DNA of 64,000 nt from Paraburkholderia phytofirmans PsJN (GCF_000020125.1 NC_010676.1:3038001-3102000), one strand, 5' to 3'. Shown: positions 9,266 through 18,645, counted from the stretch's first letter. Numbers and translations: made by a program. The notes: generated by a model not told the origin, from the sequence alone.

Positions 9266-9297
9266 GAAGCGGGCGACCTGAACAGGCCGCCCGCTTC
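9266..9297. terminator. Bidirectional terminator between b561 and glpV
   Basis: A perfect 10-bp stem GAAGCGGGCG/CGCCCGCTTC around a 12-base loop separates the convergent cytochrome b561 and glpV genes. A-rich sequence (AAAAC) precedes it and TAACT follows it, so it can serve both strands. Confidence 0.75.
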
Positions 9298-9327
9298 TAA
9301 CTCTACCCAGTTACCGCATCGCCGCGC

Positions 9328-11070
9328 TTACCGCACCTTCCCCTGCTTCCACGCAGTCAGCAGCTGGTCATACTTGACCGTTTCGCCTTTCGGCTTCTCG
9401 TTCGCCAGCTTCTTCCACGGTGCGTGCTGATCCGACAGCCATTTGTCCGGAGAGCTTTCCGGATTCAGCTCCGGCGCGCAGACCTTCATCCCCGCGCGCT
9501 GCAAACGGCCCAACACCTGGTCCATTTCCTTTGCCAGATTGTCCATCGCGGCTTGCGGTGTCTTTTCGCCGGCCACTGCCGTCGCGACGTTCTTCCACCA
9601 CAGTTGCGCCATCTTCGGATAATCGGGCACGTTGTTGCCGGTCGGCGTCCACGCGACACGCGCCGGGCTTCGATAGAACTCGATCAGGCCGCCGTATTTG
9701 TCCGCGTTCTTCGTGAAGTAATCGCTATGAATGTCGGAATCGCGGATGAACGTGAGACCGGTAATCGACTTCTTCAGCGAGACCGTTTTGGACGTGACGA
9801 ACTGCGCGTATAACCACGCGGCAGCGCGCTGGTTCGGCGGCGTCGACTTGAAGAAGGTCCACGAACCGACGTCCTGATAGCCGTTCTGCATGCCGTCCTT
9901 CCAGTACGGACCGTGCGGCGAGGGCGCCATCCGCCACTTCGGCGTGCCGTCCGCGTTCGTCACGTTGCCGGGTTTCAGCATCGACGCGGTAAACGCGCTG
10001 TACCAGAAGATCTGCTGGGCGATCTTGCCTTGCGCCGGCACCGGTCCCGCTTCGTTGAACGTCATGCCCGAGGCTTCGGGCGGTGCGAACTTCTTCAGCC
10101 AGTCGATGTATTTGGTGGTCGCGAACACCGCGGCCGGACTGTTCGTGCCGCCGCCGCGCGAGACCGACGCGCCCACCGCATGGCAACCGTCCGGCGTGAC
10201 GCGCACGCCCCACTCATCGACCGGCATACCGTTCGGAATGCCCTTGTCGGCTTCGCCCGCCATCGAGAGCCATGCATCGGTAAAGCGCCATCCCAGCGAC
10301 GGGTCTTTCTTGCCGTAGTCCATGTGCCCATAGACTTTTTCGCCGTCGATATTCTTCACGTCGTTCGTGAAGAATTCGGCGATGTCCTCATACGCGGACC
10401 AGTTCACCGGCACGCCCAGCTCGTAGCCGTATTTCGCCTTGAACTTGTCCTGCAGGTCCTTGCGCGCGAACCAGTCGGCGCGGAACCAGTAAAGATTTGC
10501 GAACTGCTGGTCGGGCAATTGATAGAGCTTCTTGTCCGGCGCGGTCGTGAAACTCGTGCCGATGAAGTCTTTGATGTCGAGACCCGGGTTCGTATATTTC
10601 TTGCCTTCGCCGGTCATATAGTCGGACAGCGGCATGATCACGCCATAGCGATAATGCGTGCCGATCAGGTCGGAGTCGGAAATCCAGCCATCGTAAATGC
10701 TCTGCCCGGACTGCATCGAAGTCTGCAGTTTCTCGACGACGTCGCCTTCCTGAATGATGTCGTGCTTGACTGAAATGCCGGTGATTTCGGTGAACGCCTT
10801 GGCCAGCGTTTTCGATTCGTACATGTGCGTGTCGAGTGTTTCGGATACCACGTGCACTTCTTTGACGCCTGCCGATTTCAGCGTCGCAGCGGTATCGATG
10901 AACCATTTCATCTCGTCCATCTGCTGCTGTTTCGATAGCGTGCTGGGCTGAAACTCGCTATCGACCCACTTCTGCGCTTCGGGCGTGCCGGCGATCGCCG
11001 CGTGGCTCGTGAAGCCAGTCGCGATGACGCCTGCCACGGCGAGCGTGACGATTCGTCTCCTCTGTTGCAT
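9328..11070 (-). CDS. glpV: Glycerol ABC transporter substrate-binding protein GlpV
   Basis: A 580-residue periplasmic solute-binding protein. The signal peptide MQQRRRIVTLAVAGVIATGFTSHAAIA is followed by GTPEAQKWVDSEFQPSTL. The large size and the operon order (two ATPases, two permeases, a DUF2160 protein, then the binding protein) match the rhizobial GlpSTPQV glycerol importer rather than ordinary sugar-binding proteins. The motifs LPDQQFANLYWFRADWFARK and GSWTFFKS fit the large extracellular solute-binding family 1 fold. It is last in the operon and separated by about 108 bases from the DUF2160 gene, leaving room for higher separate expression. Confidence 0.88.
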   Translation of the reverse strand: MQQRRRIVTLAVAGVIATGFTSHAAIAGTPEAQKWVDSEFQPSTLSKQQQMDEMKWFIDTAATLKSAGVKEVHVVSETLDTHMYESKTLAKAFTEITGISVKHDIIQEGDVVEKLQTSMQSGQSIYDGWISDSDLIGTHYRYGVIMPLSDYMTGEGKKYTNPGLDIKDFIGTSFTTAPDKKLYQLPDQQFANLYWFRADWFARKDLQDKFKAKYGYELGVPVNWSAYEDIAEFFTNDVKNIDGEKVYGHMDYGKKDPSLGWRFTDAWLSMAGEADKGIPNGMPVDEWGVRVTPDGCHAVGASVSRGGGTNSPAAVFATTKYIDWLKKFAPPEASGMTFNEAGPVPAQGKIAQQIFWYSAFTASMLKPGNVTNADGTPKWRMAPSPHGPYWKDGMQNGYQDVGSWTFFKSTPPNQRAAAWLYAQFVTSKTVSLKKSITGLTFIRDSDIHSDYFTKNADKYGGLIEFYRSPARVAWTPTGNNVPDYPKMAQLWWKNVATAVAGEKTPQAAMDNLAKEMDQVLGRLQRAGMKVCAPELNPESSPDKWLSDQHAPWKKLANEKPKGETVKYDQLLTAWKQGKVR

Positions 11071-11178
11071 GGCTTTCTCCTCTGTCTCCGCACCCCTTGG
11101 ATCAACTGCCGAGGTCCGCCCGGGGCATCAACGGAACCGGTCTGTCCAGATACGCAAACCTTCAGGACGCAGTGCTGT

Positions 11179-11460
11179 TCATCCCTTCCACATGACGATC
11201 AGCAGCACGAGCATCGACGCCGCGAAACCGGGCCACGCGCTCGCATGTTCCGCGCTGATGCCGACCCACGCGAGATTGATATACGCGGCAATCAGCAATC
11301 CGATAAAGAGCCGGTCGCCACGCGTGGTGCCGATCGGTAGGAAGCCTTTGCGTTCGAGGGTGGGCGAGCGGATTTCCCACACGGTCATGCCCGCCAGCAT
11401 CACCACGACGCAGCCGAAGAAAATCGCCACTTCCGGTGTCCAATACATCCACGTGAGCAT
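11179..11460 (-). CDS. DUF2160 small membrane protein of the glycerol importer
   Basis: A 93-residue protein starting MLTWMYWTPEVAIFFGCVVV with three hydrophobic segments, and the stretch TVWEIRSPTLERKGFLPIGTTRGDRLFIGLL typical of DUF2160. This family is almost always found in glpSTPQV-type operons, between permease and binding protein, as here; its role in glycerol uptake is not known to me. The ATG at 11460 overlaps the glpQ stop by one base (TGATG). A longer frame to 11568 would overlap glpQ heavily and was rejected. Confidence 0.88.
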   Translation of the reverse strand: MLTWMYWTPEVAIFFGCVVVMLAGMTVWEIRSPTLERKGFLPIGTTRGDRLFIGLLIAAYINLAWVGISAEHASAWPGFAASMLVLLIVMWKG

Positions 11461-12269
11461 CAGACTCTCCCCATCGCAAAGCCCTTCGCGATGTAGTTCC
11501 GCACGAAATAGATGACGAGCGCGCCGGGCACGATGGTCAGCACGCCTGCCGCCGAAAGCACGCCCCAATCCATCCCCGCCGCCGATACCGTGCGCGTCAT
11601 CACGGCGGCAATCGGCTTGGCGTTGACCGTGGTGAGCGTGCGCGCGAGCAGGAGTTCGACCCAGCTGAACATGAAGCAGAAGAACGCAGTCACGCCTACG
11701 CCCGACTTGATCAGCGGCAGGAAAATCTTGATGAAGAACGCCGGGAACGTATAGCCGTCGATGTAGGCGGTTTCGTCGATTTCACGCGGCACGCCCGACA
11801 TGAAACCTTCGAGAATCCACACCGCGAGCGGCACGTTGAACAGCATGTGCGCGAGCGCGACCGCAATATACGTGTCCATCAAACCGACGCTCGAATACAG
11901 CTGGAAGAACGGCAGCAGGAACACGGCGGGCGGCGTCATCCGGTTGGTGAGCAACCAGAAGAACATGTGCTTGTCGCCGAGAAAACGATAGCGCGAGAAC
12001 GCGTACGCGGCAGGCAGCGCGACCAGCACCGACATCACCGTGTTCATCAGCACGTAGATGATCGAGTTGATATAGCCCCAGTACCAGGACGGGTCGGTGA
12101 AGATGACCTTGTAGTTGTCGAAGGTCACATGATGCGGCCAGATCGCGAACGCCGACATCGTCTCCTCGTTCGTGCGCAGCGAGATCGACAGCATCCAGTA
12201 GAGCGGAATCAGCGCGAACAGGATGTACACCGTCAGCACGGCCACGCGCATCCAGCGATTACTGCGCAT
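11460..12269 (-). CDS. glpQ: Glycerol ABC transporter permease GlpQ
   Basis: A 269-residue inner-membrane permease of the MalG type. Six hydrophobic helices are visible, and the EAA loop reads EIDETAYIDGYTFPAFFIKIFLPL, the coupling motif that contacts the ATPases. It pairs with GlpP. The start MRSNRWMRVAVLTVYILFAL at 12269 has GGAGAAGAC directly before it and overlaps the end of glpP by 11 bases; the frame is open to 12308 but that start lacks a site. Confidence 0.9.
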   Translation of the reverse strand: MRSNRWMRVAVLTVYILFALIPLYWMLSISLRTNEETMSAFAIWPHHVTFDNYKVIFTDPSWYWGYINSIIYVLMNTVMSVLVALPAAYAFSRYRFLGDKHMFFWLLTNRMTPPAVFLLPFFQLYSSVGLMDTYIAVALAHMLFNVPLAVWILEGFMSGVPREIDETAYIDGYTFPAFFIKIFLPLIKSGVGVTAFFCFMFSWVELLLARTLTTVNAKPIAAVMTRTVSAAGMDWGVLSAAGVLTIVPGALVIYFVRNYIAKGFAMGRV

Positions 12270-13155
12270 AGTCTTCTCCGCTGCTTGCCGGGCCGCCTTT
12301 TCCAACACGCTCCATCCAGTTGTACAGAATGAAACACAGCAACAGGATGATCAGGAAGTAGATCAGCGAAAACGCCGCCGCCGGGCCGAGGTCGAATTGG
12401 CCGACCGCCTTCTGCGTCAGGTACTGCGACAGGAACGTGGTCGAATCGCCCGGGCCGCCGCCCGTCAGCACGAACGGCTCGGTGTAGATCATGAAGCTAT
12501 CCATGAAGCGCAGCAGCACGGCGATCATCAACACGCCGCGCATCTTCGGCAGCTCGATATAACGGAACACGGCGAAGCGGCTCGCGCCGTCGATTTCGGC
12601 GGCCTGATAGAAGGCGTCGGGAATCGCGCGCAAGCCGGCATAGCAGAGCAGCGCGACGAGCGGCGTCCAATGCCAGATGTCCATCACGAGCACCGTGATC
12701 CACGCGGCGGCGGGACTGGCCGTGTAGTTGTATTCGACGCCCGCGTGATTGAGTGCATAACCGAGCAGGCCGATATCCGGCCGTCCGAAAATCTGCCAGA
12801 TCGTGCCGACCACATTCCATGGAATCAGCAGCGGCATGGCCAGCACGACCAGCGAAGCCGATGCGCGCCAGCCGGAAGCCGGCATTGCGAGCGCAAGCCC
12901 GACGCCGAGTGGAATCTCGAACAGCAGCACGCATGCGGAGAAGATGATCTGCCGCCCGAGCGCGCCGCGCAAGTCGTCGTCGTTGATGATCGCGCGAAAC
13001 CACTCGGTACCGACGAACACATGCTGCGTCGGGCTGATGATGTCCTGCACCGAATAATTGACCACCGTCATGAGCGGCAAAATGGCGGAAAACGCGACGC
13101 AGATGAACACCGGCACGACCAGCAGCCACGCCTTCTGGTTGACGGGCTTGTTCAT
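12259..13155 (-). CDS. glpP: Glycerol ABC transporter permease GlpP
   Basis: A 298-residue MalF-type permease with about six helices. The EAA loop is FYQAAEIDGASRFAVFRYIELPKM. The start MNKPVNQKAWLLVVPVFICV at 13155 overlaps the glpT stop as ATGA, so the genes are translationally coupled. A longer in-frame extension to 13278 lies inside glpT and is not credible. Together with GlpQ it forms the transmembrane channel of the glycerol importer. Confidence 0.9.
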   Translation of the reverse strand: MNKPVNQKAWLLVVPVFICVAFSAILPLMTVVNYSVQDIISPTQHVFVGTEWFRAIINDDDLRGALGRQIIFSACVLLFEIPLGVGLALAMPASGWRASASLVVLAMPLLIPWNVVGTIWQIFGRPDIGLLGYALNHAGVEYNYTASPAAAWITVLVMDIWHWTPLVALLCYAGLRAIPDAFYQAAEIDGASRFAVFRYIELPKMRGVLMIAVLLRFMDSFMIYTEPFVLTGGGPGDSTTFLSQYLTQKAVGQFDLGPAAAFSLIYFLIILLLCFILYNWMERVGKGGPASSGEDYAQ

Positions 13156-14240
13156 CGCGTGATCCTTTCGTCGTTGCTGAAGAACACGGTTTCCGCCGTG
13201 GCGAGCTTCAACCAGACCGCCCCTTCGCCGACCCGCAGATGCGGTTCGACTTTTGCCCTGAAGACGTGGCCGTCGCATTGCGCAGTGACGAGTTGGTAAT
13301 TGCCGAGTTGCTGCACACGCAGCAGGTGCGCTTTCACTGCGCCGGCTTCACCGTCGCTCGCCACGCGCACGAATTCCGGGCGAATGCCGAGCGTCAGCGT
13401 ACCGTTGGCGTGCCTCAGGGTTTCGAGCGTAGGCGGGTCGAGTTGTAAATGCTGCGTGCCGATCTTGATGCCGTCGGCATTCAGTTCGATCGGGCAGAGA
13501 TTCATGCCCGGGCTGCCGATGAAATAGCCGACGAACGCATGATCAGGCCGCAAAAACAGCGCGCCCGGATCGCCTTTCTGCACGACGCGTCCGTTCGTCA
13601 TGACGACGACTTCATCCGCGAAGGTTAGCGCCTCGACCTGATCGTGCGTCACGTAGATCAGCGTGAGTTTCAGTTGCTGATGAATCTTCTTCAACTGGCG
13701 GCGCAGGATCCACTTCATATGCGGATCGATAACGGTCAACGGTTCATCGAACAGGATCGCGGCGACGTCCTTGCGCACGAGCCCGCGCCCAAGCGAGATT
13801 TTCTGCTTCGCATCCGCCGAGAGATTGTTCGCCTTACGCGGCAATTCACGCGTCATGTCGAGAATCTCGGCCACTTCGTGAACGCGCTGTTTCACGTCAT
13901 GCGCCGACATTTTGCGGTTGCGCAGCGGGAACGCGAGATTGTCGAACACGCTCATCGTGTCGTAGATCACAGGGAACTGGAACACTTGCGCAATGTTGCG
14001 TTCGCGCGGGCTTTTCGCCGTGATGTCGCTGCCGTCGAACAGCACCTTGCCTTCCGAGGGCGTCACGAGGCCGGACACAATGTTGAGCAACGTGGACTTG
14101 CCGCAACCGGACGGCCCGAGCAATGCATACGCGCCGCCGTCTTCCCAGACCATGCTCATCGGTTGCAACGCGTAGTCGTCGAGCGTGGCGGGGTTGGGTG
14201 CGTATGCGTGCGCGAGATTCTGGAACTCAATGCGCGCCAT
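13152..14240 (-). CDS. glpT: Glycerol ABC transporter ATPase GlpT (degenerate signature motif)
   Basis: A 362-residue ATP-binding subunit: nucleotide-binding domain about 1-235, then a TOBE/MalK-like regulatory domain. Walker A is GPSGCGKST, the Q-loop is AQVFQFPV, Walker B is ILFDEPLTVID and the H-loop is IYVTHDQVEAL. The ABC signature, normally LSGGQ, reads LSADAKQ. The partner GlpS has the opposite defect, so only one of the two composite ATP sites is expected to be canonical. It overlaps glpS by 14 bases and glpP by 4. Confidence 0.9.
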   Translation of the reverse strand: MARIEFQNLAHAYAPNPATLDDYALQPMSMVWEDGGAYALLGPSGCGKSTLLNIVSGLVTPSEGKVLFDGSDITAKSPRERNIAQVFQFPVIYDTMSVFDNLAFPLRNRKMSAHDVKQRVHEVAEILDMTRELPRKANNLSADAKQKISLGRGLVRKDVAAILFDEPLTVIDPHMKWILRRQLKKIHQQLKLTLIYVTHDQVEALTFADEVVVMTNGRVVQKGDPGALFLRPDHAFVGYFIGSPGMNLCPIELNADGIKIGTQHLQLDPPTLETLRHANGTLTLGIRPEFVRVASDGEAGAVKAHLLRVQQLGNYQLVTAQCDGHVFRAKVEPHLRVGEGAVWLKLATAETVFFSNDERITR

Positions 14241-15333
14241 GAGCGGCCTCCGGGCCAGACACCAGCGTCGTGTCCGCGCCGAACACGAACAGTTCGTCGG
14301 GGTCGATGTACACGTCGAGTTCCGTACCGAGATCGATCTGATGCACGCCTTGCAGTTGCGCCACCAAGTCGATGCCGCCTTGCCGCGTGTGCAGATGCAG
14401 ATAGGTTTCGGAGCCGCTCAATTCGGCCAGTTCGAGCCGGCACGGCACGGCGACGGAGCGCGGTGTCCGCGGCGCCAGTCGCAGATGGCCGGGGCGCACG
14501 CCGATGCGGAACGTTTCGTTCTCGCGAACGGCCCGCGCGCTGGCTCGCCCGAGCGGCACGTCGATGCCGATCGGCAGGCGCGCGGTGCCGTCGGCGGTGA
14601 GATCGCTGGCGAGCATGTTCATCGGCGGATCGTTGAAGACGGCCGCGACGTCGATATTGGCGGGCGCGTTGTACACATCGAGCGTCGGGCCGTGTTGCAG
14701 CACGCACCCCTTGTCGACGATCGCCGTATAGCCGCCGAGCAGCAGCGCTTCGAGCGGCTCGGTCGTCGCGTAGACGACGGTGGTTTTGCCGTCCGCGAAC
14801 AGCGTGGCCAGTTCGACGCGCAATTCCTCGCGCAGCTTGTAGTCGAGATTGACGAGCGGTTCGTCCAGCAACACCAGCGACGAGCGCTTGACCAGCGCCC
14901 GCGCCAGCGCGCAACGCTGCTGCTGGCCGCCTGACAGTTCGCCCGGGCGCCGTTGCAACAGGTGATCGATGTGGAGTTTGGCGGCGACTTCGTGAACGCG
15001 CCGTTTGACTTCGTCGGCGGGCGTCTTTTGCAGATTCAGCGGCGACGCGATGTTGTCGAACACCGTCATGGCCGGATAGTTGATGAACTGCTGGTAGACC
15101 ATCGCGAGGTTGCGCTGCCTGACGCTGACGCCGGTCACGTCGTTGCCGTCGGCAAGCACGCGGCCGGAAGCCGGGCGGTCGAGCCCGGCCATCACGCGCA
15201 TCAGCGTGGTCTTACCGGCTTGCGTCGGTCCGAGCAGCACGTTGATCGCCCCGGGGACAAGCCGCAGATCGACGCCGTACAGGTGCGTCTGAGCGCCCGA
15301 AACGACCGTCACCCGCTCCAGTTCCAAGACCAA
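14227..15333 (-). CDS. glpS: Glycerol ABC transporter ATPase GlpS (altered H-loop)
   Basis: A 368-residue ATP-binding subunit and first gene of the operon. Walker A is GPTQAGKTT, the signature is a perfect LSGGQQQR and Walker B is LVLLDEPLVNLD. The switch histidine expected after Walker B is missing: the stretch reads VVYATTEPLEALLLGG where other subunits have VTHD. A TOBE-like C-terminal domain (about 240-368) ends VSGPEAAHGAH. It pairs with GlpT, whose signature is degenerate while its H-loop is intact. Confidence 0.9.
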   Translation of the reverse strand: MVLELERVTVVSGAQTHLYGVDLRLVPGAINVLLGPTQAGKTTLMRVMAGLDRPASGRVLADGNDVTGVSVRQRNLAMVYQQFINYPAMTVFDNIASPLNLQKTPADEVKRRVHEVAAKLHIDHLLQRRPGELSGGQQQRCALARALVKRSSLVLLDEPLVNLDYKLREELRVELATLFADGKTTVVYATTEPLEALLLGGYTAIVDKGCVLQHGPTLDVYNAPANIDVAAVFNDPPMNMLASDLTADGTARLPIGIDVPLGRASARAVRENETFRIGVRPGHLRLAPRTPRSVAVPCRLELAELSGSETYLHLHTRQGGIDLVAQLQGVHQIDLGTELDVYIDPDELFVFGADTTLVSGPEAAHGAH

Positions 15334-15693
15334 ATCGCTCTCCTTTGTTCTAGTGCGTCTCCGGTGCTGCGGATGCCTTCTCGCTCATTTTGGGCGGATG
15401 GCAAGGCGCGCCCTTTTTTCTGAAAGGAAATCAAAACAACGGATTCGATGTTCCTTTTTGTTCGTTTACGTTTAAATTGGTGTTAACCATACAATCGGTC
15501 GACAATTAGGTTCGTCGACGATTACCAGACTGATAACGATTGCTTTCGTTGAATATGCTATTTGACGCAAATCGTAATCTTGATGTCAGCCTAACAGAAT
15601 GGCAATCAGTCTGATGGATTGCCTGCTGGTGCCGCGCGAATAGGACGCAGGTTCGACGCGCATGGTCAAATGGGGCTTTTGAGGGAGGACCGC
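15334..15693. other. Divergent intergenic region upstream of glpS
   Basis: About 360 bases separating the glp operon (minus) from the S9 peptidase gene (plus). The middle is AT-rich (about 15430-15560) and should hold both promoters. I see no gene here, and neither glpR, glpK nor glpD is in the window. Confidence 0.6.
15449..15463. promoter_or_regulatory. Possible GlpR-type operator half-sites
   Basis: TGTTC occurs twice exactly 10 bases apart (15449-15453 and 15459-15463), embedded in GATGTTC and TTGTTCGTTT. DeoR-family GlpR repressors recognise TGTTCG-like half-sites in enterobacteria. The position, about 115 bases upstream of glpS, suits a repressor site. This is suggestive only. Confidence 0.28.
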
Positions 15694-17592
15694 ATGAGTG
15701 CTGTCAACGATAAGGAAGCCGCTGACCGGACCGTCAAGCTCTACTCGGTGCGCGACTTTTTCCGCAGACCCGAGAAACACCAGTTCACGATTTCGCCGGA
15801 TGGCCGGCATCTCTCGTTCTTGACCCGGCACGCCGGCCGCCAGAACATCTTCGTTCAGGAAGTCGGCCCCGATGGCTCGCCGCTTGGAGATGCGCGGGCG
15901 CTGACCAACGAAACCGAACGCGATGTACCCGGCCACGCCTGGAAAGGCAACGACCGCATTCTGTTCGTCAAGGACTTTGGCGGCGACGAAAACTATCACG
16001 TGTTGTCCGTGCCGATCCACGGTGGCGAACCGGTCGACCTGACGCCGTTCGAAGGCGTCAAGGCGAGTATCGTCGACGATCTCCGGGACGATGACCGCCA
16101 TATCCTGATTCAGATGAACCGGCGCGACCCGCAGGTGTTCGACGTGTTTCGCGTCGACGTGGTCACGGGCGCGTTCACCCCGATCGCCGAAAACCCCGGC
16201 AACATCATGGGCTGGATGACCGACCACGCCGGCAGCCTGCGCGTCGCCACGGCCTCGGACGGCGTCAACACCACCCTGCTCTATCGCGATACCGAAACCG
16301 AACCGTTCCACCCGATCCTGACGACCAACTTTCGCGAAACGGTGTCGCCGCTATTTTTCACCTTCGACGATCGGCGCCTGTACGTGCTCTCCAATCGAGG
16401 CCGGGACAAGACGGCCATCTTCGAGTTCGACCCGCAGACCGCGCAGGAGGGCGAGCTGCTGTTCGAAACCGAACACGTGGACGTGGGCGGCATGACTTTT
16501 TCGAATCACCGGCGCGTGTTGACTGCCGCGTGGTATGTGGATGACCGCCTACATCGGCATTTCTTCGACGAGTGGGCGCGCTCGATCCACGAGGATCTGG
16601 CGCGTCAGTTGCCCGGCCAAGAAATCGCGATCACGAGCATCACACGCGACGAATCGCGCGCGATCGTGCACGCTTCGAGCGACCTGTCGCCGGGCTCGAT
16701 CTGGACATACGATATCGCCAGCCGTCATCTGTCCAGGCTCACTGAGCTGATGCCCTGGCTCGACCCCGCCGACATGGCGCACATGGAACCGATCCACTTC
16801 GCCGCGCGCGATGGGCTGCGGATCAACGGCTATTTGACGTTGCCCGCGGGCATTGAACTCGGGCAAAAGCTGGAGCGCCCGCTTCCGCTGATCGTCAATC
16901 CGCACGGAGGACCATGGGCGCGCGATTCTTGGGGCTTCAACCCTGAAGCGCAATTGCTCGCTAATCGTGGGTATGCCGTCTTGCAGTTGAACTTCCGCGG
17001 ATCGACGGGCTATGGACGCGCGTTCTGGGAAGCAAGCTTCGGTCAATGGGGCAAGTCGATGCAGGACGACATCGACGACGGTATCGACTGGCTCGTCGGG
17101 CAAGGTCTGGCCGACCCCGCACGCGTGGGCATCTACGGCGCGAGCTACGGAGGCTATGCGGTGCTCGCCGGCGTAGCGTTCACACCCACGCGCTATGCGG
17201 CTGCGGTGGATTATGTCGGCGTCTCCAACCTGTTCACGTTGCTCGAATCGTTGCCGCCGTATTGGAAGCCGATGCTCGACATGATGTACGAGATGATCGG
17301 CAACCCGCAAACCGAAGCGGGCAAGCAGGCGCTGCACGACGCGTCTCCGCTATTTTTCGTGGATCGGATCGTGACGCCGCTATTCGTCGCGCAGGGCGCG
17401 AACGACCCGCGAGTCAAGCAAGCCGAAAGCGACCAGATCGTGAGCGCGCTGCGCGAGCGTGGGATCGACGTCAAGTACATGCTCAAAGACAACGAAGGGC
17501 ACGGCTTCCACAACGAAGAAAACCAGTTCGAGTTCTACGAAGCCATGGAAGCCTTTCTTGCGCAACATCTGGGCGGCCGTTCGGGAGCGTAG
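15694..17592 (+). CDS. S9 family serine peptidase (prolyl oligopeptidase/acylaminoacyl type)
   Basis: A 632-residue cytoplasmic peptidase: a beta-propeller region (about 20-370) with FTISPDGRHLSFL-type blades, followed by an alpha/beta-hydrolase domain. The catalytic serine is in GIYGASYGGYAVLAG (about 484), the aspartate in AQGANDPRVKQAES (about 569) and the histidine in NEGHGF (about 602). NPHGGPWARDSWGFN is the oxyanion-loop hallmark of the family. No signal peptide is seen. The start follows GAGGGAGGACCGC; longer frames to 15619 lack a better site. It stands alone downstream of the divergent glp promoter region. Confidence 0.92.
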   Translation: MSAVNDKEAADRTVKLYSVRDFFRRPEKHQFTISPDGRHLSFLTRHAGRQNIFVQEVGPDGSPLGDARALTNETERDVPGHAWKGNDRILFVKDFGGDENYHVLSVPIHGGEPVDLTPFEGVKASIVDDLRDDDRHILIQMNRRDPQVFDVFRVDVVTGAFTPIAENPGNIMGWMTDHAGSLRVATASDGVNTTLLYRDTETEPFHPILTTNFRETVSPLFFTFDDRRLYVLSNRGRDKTAIFEFDPQTAQEGELLFETEHVDVGGMTFSNHRRVLTAAWYVDDRLHRHFFDEWARSIHEDLARQLPGQEIAITSITRDESRAIVHASSDLSPGSIWTYDIASRHLSRLTELMPWLDPADMAHMEPIHFAARDGLRINGYLTLPAGIELGQKLERPLPLIVNPHGGPWARDSWGFNPEAQLLANRGYAVLQLNFRGSTGYGRAFWEASFGQWGKSMQDDIDDGIDWLVGQGLADPARVGIYGASYGGYAVLAGVAFTPTRYAAAVDYVGVSNLFTLLESLPPYWKPMLDMMYEMIGNPQTEAGKQALHDASPLFFVDRIVTPLFVAQGANDPRVKQAESDQIVSALRERGIDVKYMLKDNEGHGFHNEENQFEFYEAMEAFLAQHLGGRSGA

Positions 17593-17673
17593 CGTCAAAG
17601 GATCTGCATGGGACGGCGGCTGGCGCAAACTCGCGGCGGCCTGCCGTGCCGGACACGACAGGCCCATGCCGAT

Positions 17674-18645
17674 TTAAAGTCCCCTCAAGAACGCCACTAG
17701 CAAGTCGTTGACTTCGGCTGAACGTTCCCGCTGAATCCAATGCCCCGCGCCATCGAGAATATGGCAGCCGCGCAATCCGGGCAGCACGCGTGTCAGGTTC
17801 TCGAGACGCGCCTGCGAACCCGGAAACTTGAGAACATCGTCTCTCGCGCCGGCTACGAACATCGAAGGCTGACGGATCACGGCTCCTCGCCATGCGGCCA
17901 TGAGTTCCGACGAGCGTCGAATAGCGCGGTACCAGTTGAGGCCGCCTCTGAAGCCCGTGCGCGCGAACTCGCCCGCGACATAAGCGATCTCTTCGCTGGT
18001 GAGCCAGCCGGGCAGCGTCTCGGGGTCGACTGTGCTATCGAGAAAACTTGCGCCGGGCACTAATATTCCCGCCACGACGCGCTCGGGTCCATCGCCTGAC
18101 ATACTGAAGGTGATGCGTCGAATCGTAGCTTCCGGGTCGGCCTCGAACTCACGCTCGGCTACGCCGGGCGTCTGGAAGTACTGCATATAGAACGTTCGTA
18201 TTCCCTGGCGATCCAGTGCGCCAAGCAAATCTTCCCGTGCGGGCGGATGAAACGGCACGCTCATGCCGACAACGGCACGGAACAGATCCGGCCGCAACAT
18301 CGCCGAATTCCAGGCGACCGGCGCGCCCCAATCGTGGCCGACGATCACGGCCTTGCTTTCACCGAGCACGTTGACGAGTTCGACCATGTCGCCGACAAGA
18401 TGCAACATCGTGTACGAGTCCGCGTCAGGCGGCGCATCGGTGCCGCCGTAGCCGCGCATATCGGGTGCGACGGCGCGGAAGCCCGCAGCGGCGAGCGCCG
18501 CCAATTGATGTCGCCAGGAGTACCAGGACTCCGGAAAGCCATGGCATAGCAGCACTAGCGGACCGCTGCCCTGGCTGGCCACACGCATGCGCAGCGCGCC
18601 CACCTGCAGTGTTTCGAGGCGAAGTTCGTGCAAGGTCGGCTCCAT
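17674..18645 (-). CDS. Epoxide hydrolase-like alpha/beta hydrolase
   Basis: A 323-residue cytoplasmic hydrolase. The oxyanion motif HGFPESWYSWRHQL, the nucleophile aspartate in VGHDWGAPVAW, the acid in GARDDVLKFPG and the histidine in LDGAGHWIQRE match soluble epoxide hydrolases, which open epoxides to diols through an ester intermediate. Cap-domain tyrosines are plausible at FYMQYFQTPG and NWYRAI. Haloalkane dehalogenases share the fold, but the HGFPE and GHDWGA signatures favour epoxide hydrolase. Substrate unknown. Confidence 0.88.
   Translation of the reverse strand: MEPTLHELRLETLQVGALRMRVASQGSGPLVLLCHGFPESWYSWRHQLAALAAAGFRAVAPDMRGYGGTDAPPDADSYTMLHLVGDMVELVNVLGESKAVIVGHDWGAPVAWNSAMLRPDLFRAVVGMSVPFHPPAREDLLGALDRQGIRTFYMQYFQTPGVAEREFEADPEATIRRITFSMSGDGPERVVAGILVPGASFLDSTVDPETLPGWLTSEEIAYVAGEFARTGFRGGLNWYRAIRRSSELMAAWRGAVIRQPSMFVAGARDDVLKFPGSQARLENLTRVLPGLRGCHILDGAGHWIQRERSAEVNDLLVAFLRGL

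Noticed and set aside
12223-13299. 358-codon plus frame opposite glpP
   Set aside because: Composition rich in Arg, His, Gln and Asp typical of shadows; glpP has EAA-loop and membrane helices.
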